From the NCBI RefSeq assembly GCF_958979055.1, contig NC_084888.1, positions 10,091,501 through 10,155,500 on the forward strand: DNA of 64,000 bases, in the 5' to 3' direction. Of this stretch, positions 11,569 through 23,635 are shown one piece after another. Every line of letters starts with the position of its first letter. Position 1 is the first letter of the stretch. The translations under genes were made by a program, and so were the position numbers. The notes under the pieces were generated by a model that worked only from the letters and a program-made list of their open reading frames with translations, made no database searches and was not told where the DNA came from. The DNA comes from Alnus glutinosa (taxonomy: Eukaryota > Streptophyta > Magnoliopsida > Fagales > Betulaceae).

Positions 11569-11961
11569 TGTGACGTCCCATATCGCCTGGGAATTATGAT
11601 GTGCTTATACGTATATTCGCACCCTTCTTGAAACAACACGTTTTAAAGCGGTGATGACCATGAACCTATCAGAACTCTGTAATTAAGCGTACTTCTACAA
11701 CAATAGTATTAAGATGGGTGACCTCCTGGGAAGTTTGGTTCGGGGAAGCCAAAAGCAAAAAATATTGTGTCATTTGAGATGAGTCGTTACAAATGGTATC
11801 ACAGCCATTGCCCAGCCTGAGATGGGGGGAGGGTGCATAAGCCCATGAAGGTTGCCAGCGAGCAGTCGCTAGGACGCCAAAAATTGGGTGACCTCCTGGG
11901 AAGTCTAGTTTAGAGGAGCCAAAAGTGAACAACATTGTGTTATTGGGGATGTGTCGTTACA
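11569..11961 (+). mobile_element. Cassandra TRIM element with 5S rRNA-like LTR
   Basis: The 5' LTR (11569-11791) starts TGTGACGTCCC and ends GTCGTTACA. It is followed by a primer-binding site TGGTATCACAGCC (11794-11806), a short interior, and a 5'-truncated second LTR (about 11885-11961) ending in the same GTCGTTACA. The second LTR resumes inside the 5S-like block at GGGTGACCTCCTGGGAAGT. Flanks TGCTG (11564-11568) and TGTTG (11962-11966) are a possible target duplication with one mismatch. Cassandra elements are known for carrying 5S rRNA sequences with RNA polymerase III control regions in their LTRs. Confidence 0.88.
11645..11742 (+). other. 5S rRNA-derived sequence in the Cassandra LTR
   Basis: Blocks matching plant 5S rRNA are seen: ATCAGAACTC, AATTAAGCGTACTT (box A region, about 11681-11694) and GATGGGTGACCTCCTGGGAA (box C region, about 11713-11732). 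The 5' third and the segment between the boxes are diverged, so this is not a functional ribosomal 5S gene. The promoter boxes could still recruit polymerase III, as reported for the family. Confidence 0.85.
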
Positions 11962-12980
11962 TGTTGGGTCGGGTATAACCCATATCCAAGAATAGAAACA
12001 AATACGACTAGGCCAGATCTATCCCAAAGACAAAGAAAAATCTTCTTCTTCTTGTGCAATGACAAAATCGACAAAAAACAAGGAGTTGCTGGATTAAAGA
12101 AAAACCTAAAAACAACCATGGGAGGAAGCTGGAAAGTGCTGGGAACAGAGCCAACGGTGCTGAACCTGTAGTTGGTGAGGCTAAATGTGGCAGAGATTGT
12201 GGTGTAGGGTGCAAGGCTGGATTTGCCGGAGAAGGTCATTGGATATGAGATGGCAGATTTGTGAACAGCTAGCGGCCATGGGGATAGCGGTACTTTCTGG
12301 AGGTGGTTGGCAGAGTGAGTTTCCTGAGCGGTTGGTAGAAGGCACTGGAGAAGATGAAGTTGAAGGCCACAGCAAACTAGAAAACTGTGGTCCCCCTTCT
12401 TTTTTTTCTTTTTTTCTTTTTTTATCGTAACTGGGAATAAAAGGTGGAAGTATTTCACAAGCATGAGGAAATTCAAGGAAACAAAACTAAGAATAAGAGA
12501 AAGTGAACAATCTGCAATTGCAAATTCTAAATGTTTATTCACAACAAAAGAATCTTACAGTATTGTCAAAGATTCTCAAAAGAGAAAAAGAGAACATACT
12601 CTTTCATATTGCCTTGTAGTATAATATAATGGGTAAAATCATACACAAAACCATGAAAGAAAATATAAAGAAATAGAAAGCATTTTGCCTTGCCGTATGA
12701 TATAATGAGGAAAATCATAGACAAAACCATGAGAAAAAAAAAAAAAGAAAAAAAGAAAAAAAGAAGAGAAGCATAAGGAAATAAAGAAAACAGTGATGGT
12801 GAAAAAAAAAAAATGAAGGGTATAAGAGAGAGATGACAGAAGCATGAAAATGCAAGGAAAAATAGAACAAACAAAAGAAAATTACGGAGGATAATTTTGG
12901 ATCAAAAACATAGAGATAAAAGAAAACACCAAGATAAAAAGAAAACGAAAAATAAGACCATTGGATTGAACACGCCTATT
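11962..12980. other. Interior of the Copia-type element after Cassandra, non-coding
   Basis: The block 'gggtataaccca', seen before Cassandra at 11380 and 11505, recurs at 11970, so it belongs to the host element and is locally repeated. The remainder is T- and A-rich, with two copies of a 'caaaaccatga' block (12646, 12722). No gag or pol domain is visible in any frame. Confidence 0.55.
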
Positions 12981-12992
12981 GCTCTGATACCA
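12981..12992 (-). other. Primer-binding site (initiator tRNA-Met type)
   Basis: On the minus strand it reads TGGTATCAGAGC, the standard plant Copia primer site, immediately after the CA end of the 5' LTR. Confidence 0.85.
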
Positions 12993-13298
12993 TGAAAGAA
13001 AAGAAAATCACATAGGAAAATAAAGATAATAGTAAAAATAATAAAAATGGAGAGGAGATAAAAGATTTTACGTGGTTCGGTCTATGACTTACATCCATAG
13101 GATAAAGCCCAAAGGGCTACATTATGCTTTTATTCCTTCATATTTTCTCAATACATTAGACTCCTATTTATAGAAGAGTTTGGGTATATAAGTATGGTAA
13201 TCAATCAATGTGATTTGATTGATTTGATTACCATCAAATAATTACAATAAATCTCTGAAATCAAATCTCCTAATATATGGAGAATATATTTTCTAAAA
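12993..13298 (-). repeat. 5' LTR of the Copia-type element
   Basis: This is a complete LTR of about 306 bp. It is related to 1689-1997 plus 10941-10982, and shares its core block (ggtctatgacctac.. and aaagggctacattatgct) with the solo LTR at 55739-56037. Confidence 0.8.
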
Positions 13299-13334
13299 GG
13301 TTAAACTTCCTTTAAGAACATACGCCTTTCCACT

Positions 13335-13620
13335 GGGGTTGCCAGTAGTTGGTGACTTTTTTAGATTTTTTTTTATTAATAAAGAGAAAAAAATTATTAT
13401 TTTAAAGTGATTTAGCAAAAAAGCTTACGTAGCACTAACGTTTTACATAAAACTTGACTAAAAACTCATGGAGATACCTATTTCAAATCCGTGAAAAACT
13501 CATGCATCAAAAATTGAAAATTAAAAAGTGAGGGAGTGATATCAAATCGCGCATTTACTCAAGAATTTATGATACATTTACAATAAAATTTAATATAGAC
13601 TATAAATTGAGCTTGTAGTA
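13335..13620. repeat. Right arm of the long imperfect inverted repeat
   Basis: It is the reverse complement of 228-505 with scattered mismatches, and it lies just outside the Copia-type element. The same block order is seen as in the left arm. Confidence 0.5.
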
Positions 13621-15560
13621 TACAGTATAAGATATGATCTTTTGCTACTCCAAGACACAACTCTTGACCACCTTGCCTATGTGGCAAGGTGGTTCTCTAG
13701 CTAGCTTTAGGATTTCTTTTCTAAAAAAAAAAAAAAAAAAAAGTAAAAATAAAGGTTGCCATATGAACAAATGTGGTCAGAAGTTGTGTCTAGCTTGGGG
13801 TGGCAATGTATCACTACTCATATAGCATTAGCCATAAGTCAACTAAATTTGAAAGGCTAGCTAGCCACTTCAGCCTCTCTAATTTCAAATAGTGTCTTCT
13901 TTATTAGTTCTTCGATCTACTCCAACTTGACCTATAAGTTGTTAGGAGTTTGATTTGGACCTGGAGTCCTAAACCAATTGGAAGTAGGCCGGACTGACGG
14001 GACTGTTAATAAGATTTTTTTAATGAGTTTTAATTGGACCCGAATTATGATTCCTCCCCCCAATTTAACTTGGAATAGAGTTCTGATTTAGATTTTGAGT
14101 GAGATTTATTCCCAACAGTATATATAGTACTAGTGTACTACATTATTTAACAAAAAAATTGACGTAACATATTTATAATGTGGCAATATATGCATCATAA
14201 ATATGTAAAATTTAATCTAAACTATAAAATGTTTTATCTCCATTGCAAGCGAAATGAAGAAGATCCTGACCCCTCTTACTCTTCTTTCATTAGAATATAT
14301 CCTCTCTATTTTAATTAAAATAAAATTCGTTATCCTATCATTTAAATTTCTTTGAAAAGATAATATTTTGTACACGGATAAATGAAAAAAAATTGACTAC
14401 GAAATGGAAAGCATCCTGTCCCAGAGAAGAAGCAAACCATTTCTTCCCCTTTTCTCATAAAGGTTTGCATGGATTTAACATGCAGCATTATTGTCGGCAG
14501 AATACTCAGGGTGATTTCTGTTATGAGCCTGGATATTTTTTGTAACTGATACAAGAATACTGTAGCACTTCTAGGGGCTACCCCTCCACAAGCTCACGGC
14601 TTTGATGATAATACTTCAATAATAATTCTATTAACCAACTGCTGACTTTAAATACAGGAAAGAACATGCAAATTTACAATTGCTGACTTATTAGGTACGG
14701 AATTGCCATTACCCCTTAATCTACTGGAAGTTCAACCCACAACCCCTATTTACTGACCCATTACAACGACTGGCTGTCCAGCCCACTACCACTTTCCAGA
14801 ACAATCTGGGAATTAGGATACAATGGACTCCCACCGTTTTAGGGAAATGAAGGCAATACAAATAACCCTTCACAGCTGGTGCGCCTTTCCTGCGTAATTG
14901 AAAGTTTGAAACTTCTCTGAAATGTCTTCTGCAAGGTAAGCAAAGACGTGGCCTTCATTCATAAGTCCTTGAGCCCTGGTAGCTTCCCATACAACATCCA
15001 ACCTGTTTGGTAAGTACGTACTTGTGTTGTGGAATATTTGAGCCTTGTGTTGTCTTCCCATCCAACATCCTGAAACGTCTTCTTCACCGTAGGCGCACGT
15101 AACATTTTCATGCCAAAGTGATGGATGTTTCGTAATAAATTCGATCGTATGGTTTGGTTTTGGGACCCCAGTTGTGGCTGGTTTTTGAAATGCTAACGCG
15201 TTTTTGACCTTTCGTGATTTTGAAACCAAATCCCAAACAATATATACGAGCGATAACTTTTGTCGCCGCTATTAACGTTTGAGGTCGATCGTCGTAAACC
15301 GACATGTCATTACATTATCATCATATCATGGACAGCCAGGGCCCAGGGGCCGTCGCCGATAAGTCATTGATCTTTTGCAACGGAAAATGCATCCAGAGCA
15401 TGGGGTCGGAACTGAATAAGGCTATTTTTTTTTTTTTTTTTAGGGCCCCGATAAGGATAATTCATATTTGATCTCGGAGAGAAAATGAACGAAAAAAGTA
15501 TCAAAATCATTAAGCGCCACTTGGGCCCCGATAAGGATAAGGATAATTGGAGTTGATGGA
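13621..15560. other. Intergenic region, no confident gene
   Basis: 13855-14230 repeats parts of 1-225 in direct orientation. 14342-14870 is AT-rich. A 119-residue minus frame at 14870-15229 has no recognisable domain and no start or splice context that I trust. 15310-15560 contains a locally repeated 'gccccgataaggataa' block (15444 and 15526). Confidence 0.5.
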
Positions 15561-15907
15561 ATTTAATTTCGATCTGCTTCCATTATTATTGTAAATACAG
15601 TCGCAAGGTTCAGCGAAAGGACGAAGAAAGTGAAAGACCTATCTAAACCAAAAATATAACAAGTATGGTACGTGCTTGACTTTTCGCCTTGTATTTTTCT
15701 GTCATTAAATTTTTGTTTTTTTCCTTGAAATGTCGTTGCACTATAGCAGTGCTCTTTTCCTCGAAGATGCTCGATCGGAATTTTACAGTCAACGATTCCA
15801 CAATGCAAAGCACTTTCCTCAACCATGTTCTTAAAGGAACTGCCATTTTCATAAGCAGTGGCAACACCGTTTATCTTTCTCTTCGTGGATTCTTGAAGGT
15901 TGAGAAA

Positions 15908-18900
15908 ATGGATCAAAGGGTTTTAGAGGCGATAGCAAAAAATGACAGGCGAGCTTTTATGAGTTTCGTCCGAGAGAATGGAGAAATTCTCCAACAGAGA
16001 GCAGCCAATACCTCTCACACGGTGTTGCACCTGGCTTCAAGATTTGGGCATATTGACTTGGTCACGGATATTGTTAAGTTGCGCCCTGACATGGTGGCAG
16101 CCGAGAATAGCAAGCTGGAGACTCCATTGCATGAAGCTTGTCGTCAAGGGAATTTCAAGGTGGTAATGCTGCTGCTGGACACCAATCCGTGGGCAGCTTG
16201 TAAGCTTAACTCCGATAGACAGAGCGCGTTGTTCATGGCTTGCAGTCATGGGCATCTCAAGCTGGTCGAGTTCCTTTTGAGTAGGCCATGGATGCGGGGG
16301 CTCGTAGAAGATGATTTTGGTCAAAATTGCCTTCATGTTGCTGTGTCAAGAGGACATACAGGTAGGTAGTTCGATCTAGAGTTCTATTTGTTAAAACATA
16401 AATTACAGGGGTAATTATTTATTTTTTCTTATGAACTACCGGCCTATGTCAATATGCTCCCACGAACTGATACTCTTACCACCCGATCGCATTGAACTAC
16501 CATTTACTTTCCAAAACCTCCTGCCGTTAGGGAATATCGTTAAATCAAATGGAATATTTTATTTTTAGACGTTAAATTTCGTTTAAAGACAGAAATATCC
16601 TCAAAAAATAATTTAATAAAGGAAAATTAAGCTGCCACGATCGAAAATACTTCTGCACATAATAGTTTGTTTGCAATGGCCGCCGCTGATGTCTAGATGT
16701 CTCGAGGGTTAAAAATTTGAAACCCTAGTCAAGTCCGAATGAGCTTACTAACTCCTCCAGACACCTCCAGCAAAATTACACTTGCTAGTGTTATGATTAG
16801 ATTGAAATGATGGGATTTTACCTTAGGGGTATTTAAGGATTGTTATGCATGACTCCGAAGGGGGTGATGCTAAGTGAGAACATCAAATTCTACGTTTCCC
16901 AAGTCAATTCTCTCTTAAAGCACACCCTTCACAAAGTAAACAGTTTTGAGATCGCAAGAGAAAGTCAAACATGAAAGCGGCTTTGATACCACGTGTTAGA
17001 ATATAAATTATATAAGAATATGCAGTGAAAAATAGTCTAGATCGACATAGCTCAAGTCATATTCGTGCAAGCTTGCTTTGGATTTGAAGCAGAAAATTAA
17101 ATCCCAGCAACAAAATTCCTGAAGAAAAAAATTTCAGAGAAAGAGGTTTCTTCTATTCTATGTCTATCATGCTTTATGCCCATAATATTGGTGGAATATA
17201 CGGGCTCTTTAATTTATTTAGAGAGTAGGCTATGAGCCCTCAATTAAATACTACCTTAATTATTCATCCCATAAAGGAAATTGGAATAATTCTATTCCAA
17301 TTAGGATTCCACAAATAACTCTTTATTTGGAATAAATTTTCAAACACGTACCCTTAATTAATTTGTGTTTAGTACTTAACCGTACTAAATACATGTACCA
17401 TATGGGCACACTAAGGAATTCTTACTCTATTAACCAACTTTTCCCTAATGAAAACATCACTAATCAATCTAACATGAGAATTAATTCTCCATCATCCATT
17501 CCCAAGTCCACCTAATGATGAAATCTGAACAAATTAAATATGTTGATGAGTTGCAGCAAAAATTTCAATTCTCATCTAAATTCTGCATATCTAGTGAAAA
17601 TTTAGAGTTGGTAATATAAATGCAGGTATTGTTCGGCAGATTTTAGATGTGTGCCCAAACTTTGCTCAAAAGATTGACACAAATGGATTTTCGCCATTGC
17701 ACTGCTCTTGTCATAGAGGGAACTTGGAGATAACAAGAATGCTCCTAAAGCTTGACGCAGACCTTGCTCTGCAATTTAATAATGATGGTTACACACCCTT
17801 GCACTTGGCAGCGATGAAGGGCAACACTGCAATACTAAAAGAATTCATGTCGATGGCTCCAACATCTTTTCAGCATCATACAAAAAAGGGAGAGACAGTT
17901 TTTCATCTCATTGTGCGATACAACCACTGCGATGCTTTCTTTCACTTGGTGCATGTTTTCAATGATACCAGTATCTTCCACTGTCCAGATCAATATGGTA
18001 ACACCATCTTGCATATTGCAGTCTCTGGAGGACACCATCAGGTGAGAAATGAAAACGCTACCTGCCATAATTCTTGTTTGTGTTATTTGAATCGCCAACG
18101 GTGGAGTCAGCTCTGTGTTGAGCATGCGTTTGACACATATGAAGCCCTAAAGTTGTGCAGATAAACCTTTTATGCCGTTGTGTGGTGTCTGAGATATATA
18201 TCATACCCATGTCTATGTTGTGTGGTGTCTGATACAAACCTCAAATAGAATTCATTCTTGAAAACCGGATTGCAATGAGAAAGGGTCCAAGAACTTATAT
18301 ATACATGGTTAAGATTGTATTTAAGCTATGTAGAATACTTAGGATAGTAACATACCACTACACTCCGCATCCGACAATCATGACGGCCCACTTTATCGAC
18401 ATTGATCTGATGATAGCCATTTATCTTTTGACGGCTCCACTCACATATTAGTATTCAATGACATAATACTATACTCATACATAGTACCAAGACATTTTAA
18501 TCCAACCTATAAGTGACTCGACCACAGAGCTGCAATCCATCCGATCCCAACTCGACGGGTAGTTGGTTCTTATACCAGATAATACAAATCTTAGGTATAA
18601 TTTATCTTTAAAAACAAACTTATATGGGCAGGTGTCCAAAAGCTTATATACACATTGTTAAGATTGTGTCTTATGAAGGTTAAAGTCGATCGTCGATGCT
18701 GATGCTGATGTTGATGTGTTTGTTTCCTAATTTGTTACAGATTGTGGAGTACTTGTTCGACAAAACAACAATTGATATTAGCATCCAGAACCATAAAGGA
18801 CTGACAGCCCTTGACATCCTGGACCGGGCCAGTGGAAATGCCCATATGAAAAGAATATTCCAGCATAAAGTAGAAAAGATGTGTGAAATTCAGGAGAATA

Positions 18901-19628
18901 ACAACACATCTGAACCAGAGTGCTCGTCAAAGCAGACTCAGAGCACCCTTACAGCCAGTACCCTGACCAATTTGGGAGAACCGAAACATCTCAGCGAAAG
19001 ACGACAGGAAGAAGTAGCAGAAATTTATAGAAGTCGTCAAAAGAAGCAAGATGAGACATACAATGAGGCGGTTCAGAATGCCAGGAACACAATTATACTG
19101 GTCGCCATTCTGATTGCCACGGTTACATTTGCAGCCGGCGTAACCCCCCCTGGCGGCGTCTATCAGGATGGACTGCTGAAGGGGAAGTCCATCGTATGCA
19201 GAACGATAGCGTTCAAGGTATTCGCGCTAAGCAATAACATCGCATTGTTCTCCTCTCTATCCATCGTCCTCGTTCTAGTCAGCATCATCCCTTTCCAAAG
19301 GAAACCTCAGATGATGATACTCACAGTTGCTCACAAGGTCCTGTGGGTATCCGTGTCATTCATGGGAACAGCTTACGTGGCAGCGACATGGGTCGTCATT
19401 CCGCATGGTGCGGGAACAGAATGGGTGTTAGTGGTATCACTGTCGATTGGTGGAGGAACTCTGGGGACAGTTTTTTTCGGTTTAACTATAATGCTGGTCG
19501 AGCATTGGTGTCGAAAGAAGAAATTGAAAAAACAGAGAAAGAGAATGGGGGGGATCAGAATTAAAAGCTTATATTCTTTTAATTCAGATTTTGAGAGTTC
19601 CCAACGTCAAGGATATCACTCCTACTGA
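15908..19628 (+). CDS. Ankyrin-repeat PGG-domain membrane protein (BDA1/ITN1/ACD6-like class)
   Basis: Three exons are inferred: 15908-16361, 17626-18041 and 18741-19628, with GT..AG introns in phases 1 and 0, giving 585 residues. The ATG at 15908 starts [17 protein letters not shown], typical of this family. Exons 1 and 2 encode about seven ankyrin repeats (for example [58 protein letters not shown]). Exon 3 starts with a last repeat (GLTALDIL). It continues with a polar linker, the PGG domain ([20 protein letters not shown], then PPGGVYQDG) and four hydrophobic segments, and ends with a basic tail. Family members sit in the plasma or inner membranes and act in defence or stress signalling; the exact role here is inference. 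No frameshift or stop was found. Confidence 0.9.
16362..17625 (+). other. Intron 1 of the ankyrin gene, with retroelement debris
   Basis: The intron runs from GTAGGTAG to AATGCAG. A primer-site-like GCTTTGATACCA (16980-16991) lies next to a possible LTR start TGTTAGAATAT (16994), in minus orientation. This suggests an LTR fragment of which I cannot find the other end. The sequence from 16400 to 16620 resembles the terminal repeat of a MITE, with phrases like 'gaactacc' and 'ctgccgttaggg'. Confidence 0.5.
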
Positions 19629-20110
19629 GAATTTTCACCCACCCAAATTTAGAAACATTCGACAGTAGTTTATTTTTGACTGTCTATGTGATAGAACTCA
19701 AAGTTCTTTGATTGAATTACTGACTCCCTTAATCATCTTAGGAGCAGTGCTGTATGTATTCATAATAGTTTAATCATAATCATGATTGAATCTTATCATT
19801 TTCAAGATCATACACATTGGTTACAAATGTTTATCACGGCTATTTTATTAATACAAGTACGAGTCATCCAGTTGTATAGCAGTTGTACAGGAGTAAGAAA
19901 CAATGGTTTTTTCCTTCAATTGTATCATTGCTAATATCAATTTTGGTGCTAGAGTACTGACTGAACAGATCTAGCTCAAAGAAAACAGAAGAACATTTAA
20001 ACAAGAGTGTCAAACATAATAAAACCAGCAATATTGTTCAATATATGGTGAATAAAACCAACTAAGCTAAGAAAGCCAACGAAAGCATTCAAAAATAGCA
20101 TAAAAAGAAG
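19629..20110. other. Space between two convergent genes
   Basis: This holds the 3' regions of the ankyrin gene (+) and the phytocyanin gene (-). No further gene is visible. Confidence 0.6.
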
Positions 20111-21350
20111 CTACATTGCAGAGCATAGAAGAGGCACAAATCCGGCAATAAGAACCATAAAGACTGAACTAAGCGTGGCTGAAACTACAACTCCTGAGCT
20201 TGGTGGTAGCGAAGGAGAGGGCCCCTTGTCTGGCTCAGGGGGAAAGGCAGTGGACGGAGGAGACGGAGCAATCGGGTGCGGTCCGTGGGGAGACATGACA
20301 TCAACAAGTAACCGCTGGCCGTTCTTGCAGTGGTCAGGAGCCCCACTGATGAAGTAGAAAGGCCCAGGCCTATCAAGCTTGACTACAGTATTCTTCCCAT
20401 CGTTGAAGGCAGTGATAGGCTCGCTTGTGTTGCAGTGGTAGTAGTCATATTTGTCCACCACAAGAACCGAATCATTCATGTACTCAAAAGCTGTACCAAG
20501 AACACAGAGTGTTTTAAGATGCATATCATATCATATCATATCATATTTGGTTGTGAAATTGTGTTTCAATATTGCCAAAAACTCCATCAATTATGATATA
20601 CAAAAGCAATTACACTCCACATTTTTTCAGTTGAAAGAAAGGTTACAAATTAACTGCAACAAGCAGACCAATCAAATGCAACCTTAAGCAACCAAATTTT
20701 CTCACTACAAAGTTAATTTTAGTAACCATATGTAATATAAATATATCGGGAAAGATTTGCATAAACCAAAAGAAATGAATAAATTTTTTGTTTTTTGATG
20801 ACCACCCACCATGATATCTAAATCCAAGCAAAAGGATGGCAAATAATAGCACATATCATAACAGAGTCATCATCAGAAGCCAGAACAAACTACCTCTCAT
20901 GCAGATCAACATATATCAAGAAGATAAAGATAAACGTAAACCCGGCCAAAACAAGATATGTATAGTGTAGGTATGTTTGATAAGATTTTTTTTTCTTGGA
21001 TGAATCGATAAGATTTTTTGTAGATACTGATTTTTTGGATGAATCCGTCACCATTTGATTCTTTTTATTAATTTCTAAACAAGATACGAGTCACTTTTAA
21101 AGATAAATGCCAAAAGAAAGGAACTCATTAATGTAGCAAACTCACAGAGAGAATCTCCAACATGAAATCTGTGGCTTTCAGCCCACTGACTATAGATTGC
21201 AGTGTTGTTGGCATCAGGTTCCATCCAACCCAAGTCATTGCCCACTTTGAATTCTTTCACAGCCATGACCGCCACGCTCATGGCGACCAAGATGACCACC
21301 GCAGAAGCGGAGAAGATGCCCAAGAGAGATGCCATGCTCGTGTTCTTCAT
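20111..21350 (-). CDS. Early nodulin-like protein (phytocyanin, GPI-anchored)
   Basis: Two exons are inferred, 21350-21146 and 20490-20111 (phase 1), giving 194 residues. The order is a signal peptide (hydrophobic to about residue 29), then a plastocyanin-like domain (EFKVGNDLGW, YSQWAESHRFHVGDSL, DKYDYYHCN, PGPFYFISGAPDHCKNGQ), then a Pro/Ser-rich stretch, then a hydrophobic C-terminus for a GPI anchor. The usual first copper-ligand histidine, expected around DSVLVVDKYDY, is absent. This fits the early-nodulin-like subclass that does not bind copper. Potential N-glycosylation sites are NNT, NDS and NTS. The family acts at the cell surface, in reproduction and cell-wall processes. The single intron position is typical for the family. 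Confidence 0.92.
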
Positions 21351-21429
21351 TCTTGCTCAAGACTAGTAGGGTTAAGCAAATTGTACTGAAAAAGTTTGGC
21401 AATGCAATATTGGTTAATGAAAAGAGTTA

Positions 21430-21452
21430 GCCATATATATATATATATATAT
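21430..21452 (-). promoter_or_regulatory. TA-repeat, possible TATA region of the phytocyanin gene
   Basis: A run of alternating TA lies about 80-100 bases upstream of the start codon at 21350. It may serve as the TATA element, but it is a simple repeat and no transcript start is known. Confidence 0.35.
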
Positions 21453-21704
21453 AATAGATTGGTATAGAGGAATAAGTGGCAAATTGGCGTGGAGAAGATA
21501 GTGGGCGGTTATCTCAGAAACGTGGTGGGACGTGGCGGTTATGCTCCTGTTAGCCAGATTCCAAAAGTCCCGGGAGACTTGGATTCGATAACCTTTTCAA
21601 AAGGAGTGGAGCTGATCTGGATTTAGAGGGTCATTTACGGTTTTCAACATTTCAAGTACCAAATTATCCTGGTTTTTCGGTAAAATTTTAGAAAAGTCCG
21701 TGAC

Positions 21705-21750
<46 letters not shown>

Positions 21751-21753
21751 TTA

Positions 21754-21817
21754 TAGAAGTCTATACAAATAAGGAGTTCACTCACTTAAGTGAACTCCTT
21801 ATTTGTATAGACTTCTA
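21754..21817. repeat. Perfect 29-bp inverted repeat (hairpin)
   Basis: Arm 21754-21782 is exactly complementary to 21789-21817, with a 6-base loop CACTTA. It lies directly after a run of about 27 T and 13 A (21711-21750), which itself could extend the foldback. No gene is near. Confidence 0.9.
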
Positions 21818-23107
21818 CGTACTGATATGGACTACTAAGTTGCAATAGATACCGATTAAGATAACTAATAATAAAGATGAAAGAAATGATAAGCAAAGAT
21901 GAATCTAAGGGTGCGTTGTAGAAATTTATTGTCAAATTTTGTATTTGACAAGAGACTTATGAGATTCTTTAATGTCTTACCGTTAATTTTCTAAATTAAG
22001 CAAAATAGGCCGGAAGAAGCTCGATCAAGCTTCTTTTCCGGTTAAGAGGTGAAGTCCTCGCTCGGTTACGAATTCTCATAGCTTACTCATCGTTGGAAGA
22101 GACTTTATGAGAACAATAATACAATATTCAACTTGGGCAGATCATTATTCAAATTTAAACTTGATTAAAATGGAAATATTGTGTACAATTTTTTTAAAAA
22201 AATTCATACCGGAGGATTTAGATTTTAGTCATCAAAACATCAAATAAGTGAAAGAAAATTCCCCGGGCGTACATAAAGTGTGACAAAACGATTGCACTCA
22301 AGTTCTAACCATACATAGATTCAGGAATTAATCAACTGGACAAAGTCAAAGTATGTATTATAAAGATAAGAGTTTTGATACTTACAAAATAAATAAATAA
22401 AGAAAAGAGTTTTGATACTTACAAAAATAAAATAAAAAATAAGAAAGATAAGAGTTTTGAAAAGAAATTAGATAAGAGGATAGACTTGGGTAAGTTTGAT
22501 AAAGGTATTGAAAAGTGCTTTTTTGTTTTTGGTTTAAAAGTATTTTTTGACATGATATAAAGATGAAAGTATTTTATTTTTATTTTTTTTGTGGGGTCTA
22601 TATTTGAGAAAACATTTTATGTAGGGTTAAATTTTTAAAAAAAATTTACATATTTGGTTTTGTTTTCAAATAAATAAATATTAAACATGTTTATTTTGAA
22701 AAAACACAAGATGTAGAACTGTCTTCTTGTTTAAAAAAAAAAACACAAAAAAAGGAAAAAAAAAGTTTTTTTTTTTTAAAAAAAAAAAAATGAGTGGTCG
22801 TGTGGCCGTTCTTAGTGGGGTGACCATGAGATGGGTCGAAATGGACTGTCAATAGAAGTCTGAACAATGAAAATCTAGACAAATTAGCTTGTTCCCATCC
22901 GTTCGAAGGTAAGGAGTGAGACATCTAGGCAATTAGGGGTGCTAAAGAATTAAAGTTTTTATTATTTAAATAGTTTATAATAGGTTCTTGTATGCACAAT
23001 GAAAAGATTTTAGTTGATTTCAAGTATAACAATCGGTCATTTATGGTTGTTACCTTGTAAATATTAGCTAATGTTTAGCTTTTAAATTTGAGGAAGTTAC
23101 ATTAGGA

Positions 23108-23269
23108 GAAAATTACATTTACTCCCTCAAACTTACACTCAAATTGCAATATCCCTTAAACTTTTACAACTTGCACCCCCCCCCCCCCCCCCCACCCAAA
23201 AAAAAAAAAAAAAAAAAACCTTTCACTTGAGCCCCCTTCATTATGATTTATTATTAAATTACACCAAAA

Positions 23270-23300
<31 letters not shown>

Positions 23301-23635
23301 GAAAAGAATAACATGTCAAATAGTGTGAAAATACTATTATGTCCTTGGATTAAAAAAAAAAAAAAAAAACAAACAAACAAACTTTGCTGGCCATGGAACA
23401 CGGCCAAGCGGATGAGACCAATGACAAGTTTTTTCTTTTCTTTTTTTTTGTAAATATACATATAAATTTTTTAATTTTTTTTTATCTGGTGGAGTTTTAT
23501 GGTCATGTTTTAAAACTTCCGTCCGATTTGATAAAAAATCCTAACAACAGAGGGGACCAAGTAAAAGTTTGAAGAGTTAATTGCAATTTTTTAGAGTTTG
23601 GGAGGACATTATAATTTAGTTGTAGTTTAAGATAG
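23108..23635. mobile_element. MITE-like foldback element
   Basis: Left end phrases ('ctccctcaaactt', 'caaattgcaatatc') recur inverted at the right end ('gagttaattgcaatttttt', 'gtttgggaggacat'). The interior has C18 (23176-23193) and several long A runs. No coding potential is seen. The exact ends are uncertain. Confidence 0.5.

Larger units (their letters stand above)
1689..13298 (-). mobile_element. Non-autonomous Copia-type LTR element, nested host of other insertions
   Basis: Read on the minus strand, the parts are a 5' LTR (12993-13298), a primer-binding site complementary to initiator tRNA-Met (12981-12992), an interior of about 2 kb with no gag or pol, a polypurine tract, and a 3' LTR starting at 10982. 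The 3' LTR is interrupted by a LINE and resumes at 1997-1689. The two LTRs are clearly similar over their shared parts, including a conserved 'gtggttcggtctatgac' block. A possible target duplication is GTTTA/GGTTA with one mismatch. The lack of coding capacity makes it a LARD- or TRIM-like element that would depend on another element for movement. Confidence 0.75.

Noticed and set aside
11272..11581. Lys/Glu-rich and Ser/Phe-rich frames
   Set aside because: Low-complexity CTT and T tracts.
11645..11742. Functional ribosomal 5S gene
   Set aside because: The 5' third and the region between boxes are too diverged, and it sits in a Cassandra LTR.
14870..15229. 119-residue minus open frame
   Set aside because: No recognised domain, no splice partner and no supported start; it could be a host fragment but cannot be supported.
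15563..15916. Minus frames opposite the ankyrin gene leader
   Set aside because: Antisense to the 5' leader and first codons; no domain.
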